This document shows positions 16,385-25,059 of a DNA stretch of 64,000 nt, piece by piece (the stretch's first letter is position 1; every line of letters starts with the position of its first letter). The notes under the pieces are model-generated. The model saw only the letters and a list, made by a program, of their open reading frames with translations, was not told the DNA's origin and searched no databases. A program made the position numbers and the translations under genes. Where the stretch lies: assembly GCF_001542775.1 (NCBI RefSeq), contig NZ_CP014145.1, positions 2,852,001 through 2,916,000 of the forward strand. Reading direction: 5' to 3'. The DNA is from Microterricola viridarii (GTDB taxonomy: Bacteria > Actinomycetota > Actinomycetes > Actinomycetales > Microbacteriaceae).

Positions 16385-17929
16385 CTAGTCGGCTGCGGCG
16401 CGGGAGAGCGTCTCGCCGCGGAAGAACGCCGGCCGCCTGCGAGACTCGATGAGCATCACCACGGCGCCGCCGATCAGCACCACCATGCCGAGGATGAACA
16501 CCAGGCCGACACCGGCGACGTTCGAGCCCGAACCGTAGTTCGGGTCCATGCTGTCGATGAGCGTCGCCACGAAGATCACGGCGAGGATGACGCCACCGAC
16601 CAGCGGGGCGAGCAGCGTGAAGAAGAACTCCCGCACGCTGTTGGTCCACTGCTTGCGGAAGTACCAGACGCAGGCGAACGCGGTGATGCCGTAGTAGAAG
16701 CAGATCATCATGCCGAGCGCCGTGATGGTGTCCCAGAGGACGTTCTCGCTGATGAAGCGCATGACCGCGTAGAACACGCTGGCGACGACCGCGGAGACGA
16801 TCGTGGCGTAGCCGGGGGTGAAGAAGCGCGGGCTGACCTTGGCGAACTTCGGCGACAGCGCGCCGTAGTGCCCCATCGCCAGCAGGGTGCGGGCGGGCGA
16901 GACGAATGTGGACTGCAGGCTCGACGCCGAGCTGGTGAGCACGGCGAGCGAGACCAGCACCGCGAGCGGTCCGAGGATCGGGCCGGCGAGGTGGAAGAAC
17001 ACGTTGTCCTGGATGTCGGGGTTGCCGAGGCCGAACTCCCCGTCGCTGACGCCGGCGAAGGCGATCAGGGAGACGGCGATCAACAGGTAGAGCACCACGA
17101 TCAGGAACACGGTGATGGTGGCGGCCCGGCCGGGCGTCTTCTCTGAGCCGCGGGTCTCCTCGTTCATGGTCAGGGTGACGTCCCAGCCCCAGAAGATGAA
17201 GATCGACAGCGAGATGCCGGCCGCGAACGCCGAGAAGGAGCTGACGGCGAAGGGGTTGAACCAGGACGCGTCGATGGCCGTGGCGTCGAAGGCGTTGCCG
17301 TTGGCAACCTGCCAGAGCGCGGCGCCGGAGAAGACCAGCAGCACCAGCACCTGGAATCCGACCAGCCAGTACTGCAGCTTCTGGGTCGTCTGCATGTCGC
17401 GGTATGAGATCCAGGTCGCCGCGAGCATGAACAGCAGACACGTCACCACGTTGATGAACGGGTTCGTCGAGAGCGACGCGATGTCTGGGTTCCCGGCGAT
17501 CTGCGAGATCAAGAGGAACAGGAAGTCCACCGCGATGCCGGCCAGGTTGGAGAGCACGAGGATGGTGGCCGCGATGAGGCCCCAGCCGGCCATCCAGCCG
17601 ATCCACGGGCCGAAGGCCCGCGTCGCCCACGTGAAGGACGTTCCGGAGTCCGGCATCCGCCTGTTCAGCTCGCGGTAGCCGAGCGCCACCAGCAGCATGG
17701 GGATGAACCCGACCAGGATGACGGCGGGCACCTGTACGCCGACCTCCGACACCGTCGGGCCGAGGGCAGCCGTCAGGGTGTACGCGGGGGCGATGCAGGA
17801 GATGCCGATGACCACGGCCCCGACCAAGCCGACCGAGCCTGCGCTCAGGCCCTTCTTGGAGATTCCGGTGTCTGTGGTTGCAGCGGTCTTCCCCGCTGCT
17901 GCGACCTCTTTGGCGCTATGTGAACTCAT
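16385..17929 (-). CDS. APC-family amino acid/polyamine permease
   Basis: The 514-residue integral membrane protein has about twelve helices. The first (GLVGAVVIGISCIAPAYTLT) carries the helix-1 glycine pattern of APC transporters, and GYRELNRRMPDSGTSFTWA is typical of the helix 2-3 region. It is the last gene of the gabT-gabD-putrescine oxidase operon, so it probably imports putrescine, GABA or a related amine. It starts six bases after the universal stress gene. The substrate is inferred from context only. Confidence 0.9.
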   Translation of the reverse strand: MSSHSAKEVAAAGKTAATTDTGISKKGLSAGSVGLVGAVVIGISCIAPAYTLTAALGPTVSEVGVQVPAVILVGFIPMLLVALGYRELNRRMPDSGTSFTWATRAFGPWIGWMAGWGLIAATILVLSNLAGIAVDFLFLLISQIAGNPDIASLSTNPFINVVTCLLFMLAATWISYRDMQTTQKLQYWLVGFQVLVLLVFSGAALWQVANGNAFDATAIDASWFNPFAVSSFSAFAAGISLSIFIFWGWDVTLTMNEETRGSEKTPGRAATITVFLIVVLYLLIAVSLIAFAGVSDGEFGLGNPDIQDNVFFHLAGPILGPLAVLVSLAVLTSSASSLQSTFVSPARTLLAMGHYGALSPKFAKVSPRFFTPGYATIVSAVVASVFYAVMRFISENVLWDTITALGMMICFYYGITAFACVWYFRKQWTNSVREFFFTLLAPLVGGVILAVIFVATLIDSMDPNYGSGSNVAGVGLVFILGMVVLIGGAVVMLIESRRRPAFFRGETLSRAAAD

Positions 17930-17935
17930 GAGGGT

Positions 17936-18817
17936 TTACTCCCCGACTATCGTTGTGGCGGCATCCCGTGGCACGACGACCATGGGAACCGAAAGTTCGT
18001 GCAGCATCTTGGCCGCGGTGGATCCGAGGAACAGCCGGCGCGGCTGCGCAAGCCGGCTCGACCCGACGATGACGATGTCGTCATCGTCCCAGTCGACGCG
18101 GGTCACGGCCTCTTCGATGCTCTGGCCGGATGCCACCTCTGTGGTGACCTCCGTGTTCTCGTTGAGGGTGGCCCGCGCATGCTCTGCGGCGGCCTCGGCA
18201 TGTGCTGCGCCCTTGCGGAGCACCTCCGGGTCGTCGTGACCGCCGGGCAGGTCGACGCCGACGAGCGAGATCAGGCGGAGCGGAACGCCGCCGCTGGAGG
18301 CGAGCTTGATGCTCTCCTCCAGCAGCGCCTCCGCGCCGGCCCGGGTGCCGATGGCACAGGTGATGCGGGTGAGCGGACGGTCCATGCGGCCGTTGCGCGT
18401 GCCCTCCGGCGCCAGGGCGACGGGGACGTGAGAGACGTGCAGCAGCGAGCTGGCCACACTGCCGATGGTGAAGCGGCCGAGCAGGCCGTGCCGGGCGGCG
18501 CCGACAACGATCATCTCGCTGCCGAGCGCCTCGGCCGTCTCGAGCAGGCCGTCGGCGAAGGAGTGCGCGTAGACGAGGTGCGTCTGCACCGGGACGTCTT
18601 CCGGCACCATCGCGCGGGCCTCGAGCAGCCAGCCGCCGGCGAGCTCGGAGAGGTGGCGCTCGTAACCGAGGTCGGTGGGGACGATCGTCGGCCGCTCGTC
18701 GCTGTGCAACACGATGACGAGGTCGAGACCGGTGCCCCGGCTGCGCGCCAGGCGCACGCCGAGGGCGAGGGCGTCTTCTCCGGCCGGCGTGGCCGTGTAG
18801 CCGACGAGCAGGCTCAT
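17936..18817 (-). CDS. Tandem universal stress protein (two UspA domains)
   Basis: The 293-residue cytoplasmic protein has two UspA domains. The first starts MSLLVGYTATPAGEDALALG and ends with IVVGAARHGLLGRFTIGSVA; the second ends with IVIVGSSRLAQPRRLFLGST followed by VPMVVVP. These G-2X-G-9X-G(S/T)-like segments form the ATP-binding site in the family. It starts two bases after the putrescine oxidase stop and is followed closely by the permease gene, so it is an operon member. A role in regulating the permease is conceivable but unproven. Confidence 0.9.
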   Translation of the reverse strand: MSLLVGYTATPAGEDALALGVRLARSRGTGLDLVIVLHSDERPTIVPTDLGYERHLSELAGGWLLEARAMVPEDVPVQTHLVYAHSFADGLLETAEALGSEMIVVGAARHGLLGRFTIGSVASSLLHVSHVPVALAPEGTRNGRMDRPLTRITCAIGTRAGAEALLEESIKLASSGGVPLRLISLVGVDLPGGHDDPEVLRKGAAHAEAAAEHARATLNENTEVTTEVASGQSIEEAVTRVDWDDDDIVIVGSSRLAQPRRLFLGSTAAKMLHELSVPMVVVPRDAATTIVGE

Positions 18818-18819
18818 GA

Positions 18820-20181
18820 TCAGCCCTTGAGCTCTGCGGCGATGGCCGCCGCGGTCTCGCGGCCGACGCGGATGGCGCCGTCGACGTGCTGGTAGCCGGC
18901 TCCGGCGAAGTCGCTGCAGGAGAAGGAGATCGGCCCGACGGGGGTGCGCTGGTCGGCGCCGTAGCGGGAGAGGCCACCCATGTCGAAGCTGGCGGCGTAG
19001 GCGCCGCGGGTCCACTCCTCGCTGCCCCAGTCGCTCTCGTAGTAGAACACCGGGTTCTTCGCCTGCTCGCCGTAGTAGTGCGAGAGCGATTCCAGGATGC
19101 GCTCCTTCCGCTCCTCTGCGCTCAGCTCGAAGACGCCGTCGGCGTTTCGGTCAGAGACGAAGCCGACCAGCGTGCCGAAGGGATCGTCGTGGTTGGTGTT
19201 GTCGTAGGCCTCGTGCGAGAGCTCGTAGGGGCTGAACGCGGTGCCGGACAGGCCGGCCTCGCGCCAGAACGGCGTCTCGTAGACGGCGTGCACCTTGATG
19301 ACGAAGCCCATCGAGAGGTGCTGGTGCAGCTGGTGCTGGTGGCGCGGCAGCGGCGGCTCGTAGGAGATGCGGCTGAACAGCACCGGGGGCACGGCGAGGA
19401 TGGCCCGCTTGGCGTGCACCTCGAGGCCGCTGGCCGTGATGGCCACGACGCCGTCGGCGCTCCAGCGCAGGGTGCGCACCGGCTGGTTCAGGTGCACGTC
19501 GTCGCCGAGGCGGGCGGCGAGGGCGATCGAGACGCCCTGCATGCCGCCGACGACCCGCTTGTCGAGGATGAAGTCTGCGTCGACGAGGTGGGTGAAGCTG
19601 CCGGCGGATGCCGCCATCAGCAGTGCCTGCAGGAACGAGAACGCGTGGTCCGGCTTGGTGATCATGGCCGCGCCGATGTAGAGCGAGATGTTGTCTCGCG
19701 CCTCCTGGTCACTCGTCGCCTCTTCGAGCCAGTGCTTGAACGTGATCGAGTCGTACTCGGTGGCGCGCGGGTGCGCCCACGGCTTCTCGGCGTCGATCTC
19801 GGCGACAATGACGTCGAGCTCGTCGATCAGGCGGATCAGCTCGGCCTCGGTCTCCGGCTTGACCGGGAAGATGTCACCGGTGAACAGGCGCTTCTCGCCG
19901 TGCTTGTCGATGTAGACGTTCTCGCCCTCGCGGTAGCGCGAGTAGGTCTCCAGGCCGAGCTCGGCCAGGGTGTCGAGCAGGGCGTCCTGGTCGGGCGAAA
20001 CCCACTGGCCACCGATCTCGATCATGTGACCGTCGAAGTGGTCGGTCCAGGTGCGCCCGCCGACTCGGTCGCGGGCCTCGAGAACGGCCACCGTGAGGCC
20101 GGCCTTGGCGAGCTCGTTCGCGGCGGTGAGGCCGGACGGGCCCGCACCGATGATGACGACATCACGCTCAATGGCGGTCAT
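18820..20181 (-). CDS. puo: Putrescine oxidase, flavin monoamine oxidase family
   Basis: The 453-residue FAD enzyme oxidises putrescine to 4-aminobutanal (1-pyrroline), ammonia and hydrogen peroxide. It has an N-terminal dinucleotide fold (VVIIGAGPSGLTAANELA), the RVGGRTWT segment, EIGGQWVSPDQ, and YYESDWGSEEWTRGAYAASF near the C-terminus with the family FAD-binding end. The wording closely follows remembered Rhodococcus putrescine oxidase, including HQHLSMGFVIKVHAVYETPFW around the active site. It is flanked by gabD upstream and a universal stress protein downstream in one operon. Confidence 0.92.
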   Translation of the reverse strand: MTAIERDVVIIGAGPSGLTAANELAKAGLTVAVLEARDRVGGRTWTDHFDGHMIEIGGQWVSPDQDALLDTLAELGLETYSRYREGENVYIDKHGEKRLFTGDIFPVKPETEAELIRLIDELDVIVAEIDAEKPWAHPRATEYDSITFKHWLEEATSDQEARDNISLYIGAAMITKPDHAFSFLQALLMAASAGSFTHLVDADFILDKRVVGGMQGVSIALAARLGDDVHLNQPVRTLRWSADGVVAITASGLEVHAKRAILAVPPVLFSRISYEPPLPRHQHQLHQHLSMGFVIKVHAVYETPFWREAGLSGTAFSPYELSHEAYDNTNHDDPFGTLVGFVSDRNADGVFELSAEERKERILESLSHYYGEQAKNPVFYYESDWGSEEWTRGAYAASFDMGGLSRYGADQRTPVGPISFSCSDFAGAGYQHVDGAIRVGRETAAAIAAELKG

Positions 20182-20253
20182 TGTTGCTCCTTGCTTTCAA
20201 CTGCATTGTTAAACCGTCGACGCTGACGATGGGGTGCTGCGGTGCGCTCCGGT

Positions 20254-21735
20254 TCAGGAGGCGGGGATCAGAGTGTACTTGGTAGAGAGGTACTCGTGGA
20301 TGCCCTCGAGGCCGCCCTCGCGGCCGAGGCCGGACTGCTTGACTCCGCCGAACGGGGCAGCGGCGTTGGAGACAAGGCCAGTGTTGAGCCCCATCATGCC
20401 GGTGTCAAGCTTTTCGATCATTCGGTGGCCGCGGGCCACGTCCTGGGTGAAGACGTAGCTCACGAGCCCGTACTCGGTGTCGTTGGCGATGCGCACGGCC
20501 TCCGCCTCGTCACCGAAGGTGACGATGCCGACGACCGGCCCGAAGATCTCGTTGCGCAGGATGTCGCTGCCCGCCTGCACGCCGCTCAGCACGGTCGGCT
20601 CGAAGAAGGAGCCGGGGCCCTCCGGCCGGCGGCCTCCGACGACGAGTTCTGCTCCGCGCTCGATGGCGTCCTGCACGAGGGCTGCGGTGGACTCGACGGC
20701 GTTCTCGCTGACCAGCGGGCCGATGGTGACGCCGGCCTCAGTGCCGCGGCCGATGCTCAGGCCGCGCACGCGCTCGGCGAGGCGGGCAGTGAACTCTGCC
20801 GCGACCGACTCGTGCACGATGAAGCGGTTGGCCGCGGTGCAGGCCTGGCCGATGTTGCGGAACTTGGCGAGCATCGCGCCCTCGACGGCCTTGTCCAGGT
20901 CGGCGTCCTCGAAGACGACGAACGGGGCGTTGCCGCCGAGCTCCATCGAGGTGCGCAGCACGCCCTGGGCGGCCTGGGCGATGAGCTTCTGGCCGACGGC
21001 GGTGGAGCCGGTGAAGCTCAGCTTGCGCAGCCGCGGGTCGGCGATGATCGGCCCGGACACCGCGGAGGAGGTCGAGGTGGTGATGACGTTGACGACACCG
21101 GCCGGAACGCCGGCGTCTTCGAGCAGCTGCACGAACAACAGCGTCGTCAGCGGGGTGAGCTCGGCGGGCTTGACCACGACCGTGCAGCCGGCGGCGAGCG
21201 CCGGAGCGATCTTGCGGGTGGCCATGGCCAGCGGGAAGTTCCACGGGGTGATCAGGAAGCAGGGGCCGACGGGGCGCTGCGACACGACCATGGTGCCGGT
21301 GCCCTCTGGGTTGGAGCCGTAACGGCCACTGATGCGCACGGCCTCCTCGCTGAACCAGCGTAGGAACTCGCCGCCGTAGTTGACCTCGCCGAGCGCCTCA
21401 GAGAGCGGCTTGCCCATCTCGATCGTCATCAGCAGCGCGAAGTCGTTCTTGCGCTCCTGCAGCAGGTCGAAGGCGCGGCGCAGGATCTCGGCGCGCACGC
21501 GCGGGGCGGTGGCCGCCCAGCTGTCGGCGGCGGCCACCGCGGCGTCCAGCGCGCGCATGCCGTCGGCGGCATCCGCGTTGGCGATGTGCTTGATGACCTC
21601 TCCGGTGGCGGGGTCGCTGACCGCGATCTGCTCGCCGGCGCCCTGCTGCCACGTGCCGTCGATGTACAGGCCATCGGGAACGCGGGCGAGAAGCTCGGCC
21701 TCGTGCGGGGCCAGGGTGGCGAGTGCTGCGGTCAT
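20254..21735 (-). CDS. gabD: Succinate-semialdehyde dehydrogenase (possibly also aminobutanal)
   Basis: The 493-residue NAD(P)-dependent aldehyde dehydrogenase has PWNFPLAMATRKIAPALAAG, the NAD-site FTGSTAVGQ, catalytic Glu in MELGGNAPFVVF and catalytic Cys in GQACTAANRF, and ends GLGREGGLEGIHEYL. It converts succinate semialdehyde to succinate after GABA transamination. Because putrescine oxidase needs an aldehyde dehydrogenase to reach GABA and no other is present here, it may also oxidise 4-aminobutanal. ATG at 21735 follows AGGAG; upstream in-frame codons run into intergenic repeats and are not genuine. Confidence 0.92.
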   Translation of the reverse strand: MTAALATLAPHEAELLARVPDGLYIDGTWQQGAGEQIAVSDPATGEVIKHIANADAADGMRALDAAVAAADSWAATAPRVRAEILRRAFDLLQERKNDFALLMTIEMGKPLSEALGEVNYGGEFLRWFSEEAVRISGRYGSNPEGTGTMVVSQRPVGPCFLITPWNFPLAMATRKIAPALAAGCTVVVKPAELTPLTTLLFVQLLEDAGVPAGVVNVITTSTSSAVSGPIIADPRLRKLSFTGSTAVGQKLIAQAAQGVLRTSMELGGNAPFVVFEDADLDKAVEGAMLAKFRNIGQACTAANRFIVHESVAAEFTARLAERVRGLSIGRGTEAGVTIGPLVSENAVESTAALVQDAIERGAELVVGGRRPEGPGSFFEPTVLSGVQAGSDILRNEIFGPVVGIVTFGDEAEAVRIANDTEYGLVSYVFTQDVARGHRMIEKLDTGMMGLNTGLVSNAAAPFGGVKQSGLGREGGLEGIHEYLSTKYTLIPAS

Positions 21736-21787
21736 TGCTGCTGCTCCTAATCGGTGCGTTGTTCTGAAGTGTGTGGTGGGCGTGAAC

Positions 21788-21954
21788 CCGCTGGTTGAGG
21801 CCTTGGTTCCCGCTGGTTGAGGCCCTGTTCCCGCTGGTTGAGCTTGTCGAAACCTGGATTTCGACAAGCTCAATCAGCGGGGGGCCGCTCAACCAGCGGG
21901 GGCCGCTCAGCCGGCGGGGAGGCCGCTCAATCAGCGGAGGCCGCTCAGCCGGCG
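21788..21954. repeat. Intergenic repeat cluster with a 22-bp hairpin, inside the gab operon
   Basis: The gabT-gabD gap holds degenerate copies of the CCGCTGGTTGAG module. At its centre 21831-21852 (CCGCTGGTTGAGC...TCGAAA) pairs with 21859-21880 with one mismatch, a 22-bp stem and six-base loop. Truncated modules (CCGCTGGTTGAGG, CCGCTCAACCAGCGG and CCGCTCAGCCGGCGG variants) lie on both sides. It belongs to the family of the 8.3-kb array. Confidence 0.85.
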
Positions 21955-21973
21955 GGTAATGCGGTCGGGCTTT

Positions 21974-23350
21974 CTAGTTGGCGGCCAGCGAGTCGAGCAC
22001 GACCTGCAGGCCCTCGCGCAGCAGCGCGTCGCTGATGGCCAGCGGCGGCAGGAAGCGGATGACGTTGCCGTAGGTGCCGCAGGTCAGCACGATCACGCCG
22101 GCGGCGTGGGTGGCTGCGGCGACCCGGCCGGTGAGGGAGGCATCGGGCTCGCCCGTTGCGGCATCCACCAGCTCGATCGCCATCATGGCGCCGAGGCCGC
22201 GGACCTCGGCGATGCGGGCGTCGGTGGCCTGTGCGGCGCCGAAGACCTCGCGCACGATCGCGCCGATCTCGGCGGCGCGCTCGACGAGGCCGTCCTCTTC
22301 GTACGTCTCGATGGTGGCCAACGCCGCGGCGCAGGCCAGCGGGTTTCCGCCGTAGGTGCCGCCGAGGCCGCCGATCTGCGGGGCGTCCATGATCTCGGCG
22401 CGCCCGGTGACGGCCGACAGCGGCAGGCCGCCGGCGATGCCCTTGGCGGTGACGACGAGGTCGGGCACGATGCCGAACTGCTCGCTGGCGAACATGGTGC
22501 CGGTGCGGGCGAAGCCGGTCTGCACCTCGTCGGCGATGAAGACGACGTCGTTGGCGCGGCACCAGTCCACGATGGCGGGCAGGAAGCCCTCGGCGGGGAC
22601 GATGAAGCCGCCCTCACCCTGGATCGGCTCGATCATGACGGCGGCGAGGTTGCCGGCGCCGATCTGCTTCTCGATCTGGGTGATGGAGAGCTTGGCGGCC
22701 TCTGCACCGCTCAGGCCGCCGTCGCGCAGCGGGTAGCTCGTGGGCACGCGGTAGACCTCGGGGGCGAACGGGCCGAAGCCGTTCTTGTACGGCTGGTTCT
22801 TGGCGGTCAGCGCCATGGTGAGGTTGGTGCGGCCGTGGTAGGCGTGGTCGAAGACGACGACGGCCTGCTTGCCGGTGTAGTGGCGGGCGATCTTGACGGC
22901 GTTCTCGACGGCCTCGGCGCCGGAGTTGAACAGGGCGCTGCGCTTGGCGTGGTCGCCGGGGGTGAGCCGGTTGAGGGCCTCGGCGACCTCGACGTAGGAG
23001 TCGTAGGGCGCGACGGTGAAGCAGGTGTGGGTGAACTGCTCGAGCTGCGCGGCCACGGCGGCCACGACCCGAGGAGCGCTGTTGCCCACGCCGGTGACGG
23101 CGATGCCACTGCCGAGGTCGATCAGCGAGTTGCCGTCGACGTCAACGAGCACGCCGCCGCCGGCGGCAACGGTGAACACGGGGATGGTCGAGCCGACCGA
23201 AGCCGAGACGGCCTGCGCCTTGCGGGCGAGGAGCTCCTGCGACTTCGGGCCAGGAATAGCGGTCACGAGCGTGCGCTGCTGTGGCAGCGAGGGCCCGCCA
23301 ACGGGTACTGCGGTGGTGCCGACGGTAGCCGCTGAATCGATGAGTGTCAT
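21974..23350 (-). CDS. gabT: 4-aminobutyrate aminotransferase
   Basis: The 458-residue PLP enzyme of class III transfers the GABA amino group to 2-oxoglutarate, giving succinate semialdehyde and glutamate. Motifs include [46 protein letters not shown], the PLP lysine in [16 protein letters not shown] and [16 protein letters not shown]. The ATG at 23350 is preceded by CAGGAGCAGCA; gabD and putrescine oxidase have similar leaders. It is the first gene of a five-gene operon and is divergent from the PucR regulator. Confidence 0.94.
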   Translation of the reverse strand: MTLIDSAATVGTTAVPVGGPSLPQQRTLVTAIPGPKSQELLARKAQAVSASVGSTIPVFTVAAGGGVLVDVDGNSLIDLGSGIAVTGVGNSAPRVVAAVAAQLEQFTHTCFTVAPYDSYVEVAEALNRLTPGDHAKRSALFNSGAEAVENAVKIARHYTGKQAVVVFDHAYHGRTNLTMALTAKNQPYKNGFGPFAPEVYRVPTSYPLRDGGLSGAEAAKLSITQIEKQIGAGNLAAVMIEPIQGEGGFIVPAEGFLPAIVDWCRANDVVFIADEVQTGFARTGTMFASEQFGIVPDLVVTAKGIAGGLPLSAVTGRAEIMDAPQIGGLGGTYGGNPLACAAALATIETYEEDGLVERAAEIGAIVREVFGAAQATDARIAEVRGLGAMMAIELVDAATGEPDASLTGRVAAATHAAGVIVLTCGTYGNVIRFLPPLAISDALLREGLQVVLDSLAAN

Positions 23351-23440
23351 TGCTGCTCCTGGTGTTGTTCGAGCGGCTCGTGGCCGCAGTGCCGATCCGC
23401 CATCGTAAGCTCCGGGCGCAACGCCGCGGCACCGCCGCGA

Positions 23441-23484
23441 CGTATAGTTGGCCCATACCGATTCGCCGCACCGTATAGGCGAAT
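23441..23484. promoter_or_regulatory. Putative PucR regulator site in the gabT/pucR divergent promoter
   Basis: CGTATAG occurs as a direct repeat at 23441-23447 and 23472-23478, 31 bp apart (about three helical turns). The second copy lies inside an inverted repeat ATTCGCC-N10-GGCGAAT at 23461-23484. PucR-type GABA regulators of actinobacteria bind repeated sites in this position. The repeats are seen; their use by this regulator is inferred. Confidence 0.5.
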
Positions 23485-23496
23485 CCGGACCGACGG

Positions 23497-25059
23497 ATGA
23501 CGATGCTCCCCACCCTGCGCAGCCTGACCACGAACCGCGAGCTCAGCCTGCTGCTGCTGACCCCGGAGGGCGCCCTGCCCACCGGCATCCTGGACGCGCC
23601 GATCGAGTGGGTGCACAGCTCCGACCTCGCCGACCCGACGCCGTTCCTCTCCCCCGGCCAGGTGCTGCTGACGACCGGCACCCAGTTCGACGAGGCCGCG
23701 GGCGGCGACAGCGCCGAACTCACCACCGCCTACGTCGCGCGCCTCGCCGCGGCGGGCGTCAGCGGGCTCGGTTTCGGCACAGAGGTGGTGCGCGCGGGCA
23801 CCCCGGACACCCTCGTCGACGCCTGCCTGCGCATGGGCCTGCCACTGTTCGAGGTGCCATACCGCACCCCGTTCCTCGCGGTGGCGCGCGCCGCTGCCGA
23901 CATGACCGCCGAGGAACGCTTCGCCCGCCGCAGCTGGACGCTCGCCGCCCAGCGCGCCATCGCCCTCGCCGCGCTGCGCCCCGACGGACTGAGCGCCAGC
24001 CTGCAGGAGCTCTCCCGGCAGCTGGACCGGTGGGTGGCGTTGTTCGACGCGAACGGCGCGCTCGACCGGGTGTTCCCGCCAGAGGCCGCCGCCCTGGCAT
24101 CCGCGGCAGAAGACGAGGCGACCCGGCTTCTGCGGCGCGGCCACCGGGCCAGCAGCAGCCTGGCGGCAGTCGGCGAGACCGTCTCGCTGCAGACCCTCGG
24201 GCGCCGCGACCAGCTGCGCGGTGTGCTTGCCATCGGCGGCAGCACCGAGCTCGACCAGGCCAGCAATGAGGCGATCACCGCCGTGGTCGCACTTGCCGGG
24301 CTCTCACTCGAGCAAAGCCACACGCTGGATCGAGCGCGGAACAGGCTGCGTTCGGCGCTGCTGGCCGCATTGCGGCGCGGCGATGTGGAGCTCGCTCAGA
24401 GCGTCAGCGTCGAGATCTGGGGCGAGCTGCCGGAGGCACCGGTGAGCATCGCCCTGCTCGGCGCCCCGGCCGAGCAGCTGCACTCCATCACCGAGTACCT
24501 GGAGGCGCGTGTGGCCGAGCGGCCCGGCGCTCTCTTCTTCGCCCCGGACCCGGCCGTCGACAACCAGATCGCGTTGGTGCTCGGCGAGCCGGGCCTGCCC
24601 GTGCTCGAGGCGGTGAGCGCGAACTTCGCCGTGCACGTCGGCGTCAGCGAGCCCGGCGGCTACGCGGACTTCACCGGCGGCCTCACCCAGGCGGAGCAAG
24701 CGTTGGCCCGTTCCCGCGACGGCGCCGCCGGCGTCAGCGGCTTCGGCGAGCTCGCCGAGGAGGGTGTGCTTGCCTACCTGAGCACAACGGATGCCCGCGA
24801 GATCGGTCGAGCCACGCTGCAGCCGTTGCGGGCGCATGACGAGTCAGCAGGCACTGAGGTGCTGCGCACACTGCGGGTCTGGCTCGAGCAGAATGCCCAG
24901 TTCGACAAGGCCGCCGCGGCGCTCGGGGTGCACCGGCACACCGTCAGGGCCCGCATCGCACTGGCCGAGCGGCTGCTGGATCGCGACCTCAGCGGCTTCC
25001 GCGGGCGGGCAGAGGTGTGGGCGGCGCTGGTCGTGGCCGGCGAGGAGCCGTCGGCCTAG
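23497..25059 (+). CDS. PucR-family transcriptional regulator of the GABA/putrescine operon
   Basis: The 520-residue regulator has an N-terminal PucR sensory domain (LSLLLLTPEGALPTGILDAPIEW broken by SSDLADPTPFLSPGQVLLTTG), a central GGDEF-like region, and a C-terminal PucR helix-turn-helix (VLRTLRVWLEQNAQFDKAAA, LGVHRHTVRARIALAERLL). It is divergent from gabT. In Corynebacterium a PucR-type protein (GabR) activates gab genes in response to GABA, and this gene has the same context. The stop overlaps the end of the convergent membrane-protein gene. Confidence 0.9.
   Translation: MTMLPTLRSLTTNRELSLLLLTPEGALPTGILDAPIEWVHSSDLADPTPFLSPGQVLLTTGTQFDEAAGGDSAELTTAYVARLAAAGVSGLGFGTEVVRAGTPDTLVDACLRMGLPLFEVPYRTPFLAVARAAADMTAEERFARRSWTLAAQRAIALAALRPDGLSASLQELSRQLDRWVALFDANGALDRVFPPEAAALASAAEDEATRLLRRGHRASSSLAAVGETVSLQTLGRRDQLRGVLAIGGSTELDQASNEAITAVVALAGLSLEQSHTLDRARNRLRSALLAALRRGDVELAQSVSVEIWGELPEAPVSIALLGAPAEQLHSITEYLEARVAERPGALFFAPDPAVDNQIALVLGEPGLPVLEAVSANFAVHVGVSEPGGYADFTGGLTQAEQALARSRDGAAGVSGFGELAEEGVLAYLSTTDAREIGRATLQPLRAHDESAGTEVLRTLRVWLEQNAQFDKAAAALGVHRHTVRARIALAERLLDRDLSGFRGRAEVWAALVVAGEEPSA

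Noticed and set aside
15605..17146. 513-residue plus-strand frame opposite hadAB and the APC permease
   Set aside because: It crosses two clear genes and a terminator, is Arg/Asp/Gly-rich, and is an antisense shadow typical of high-GC DNA.
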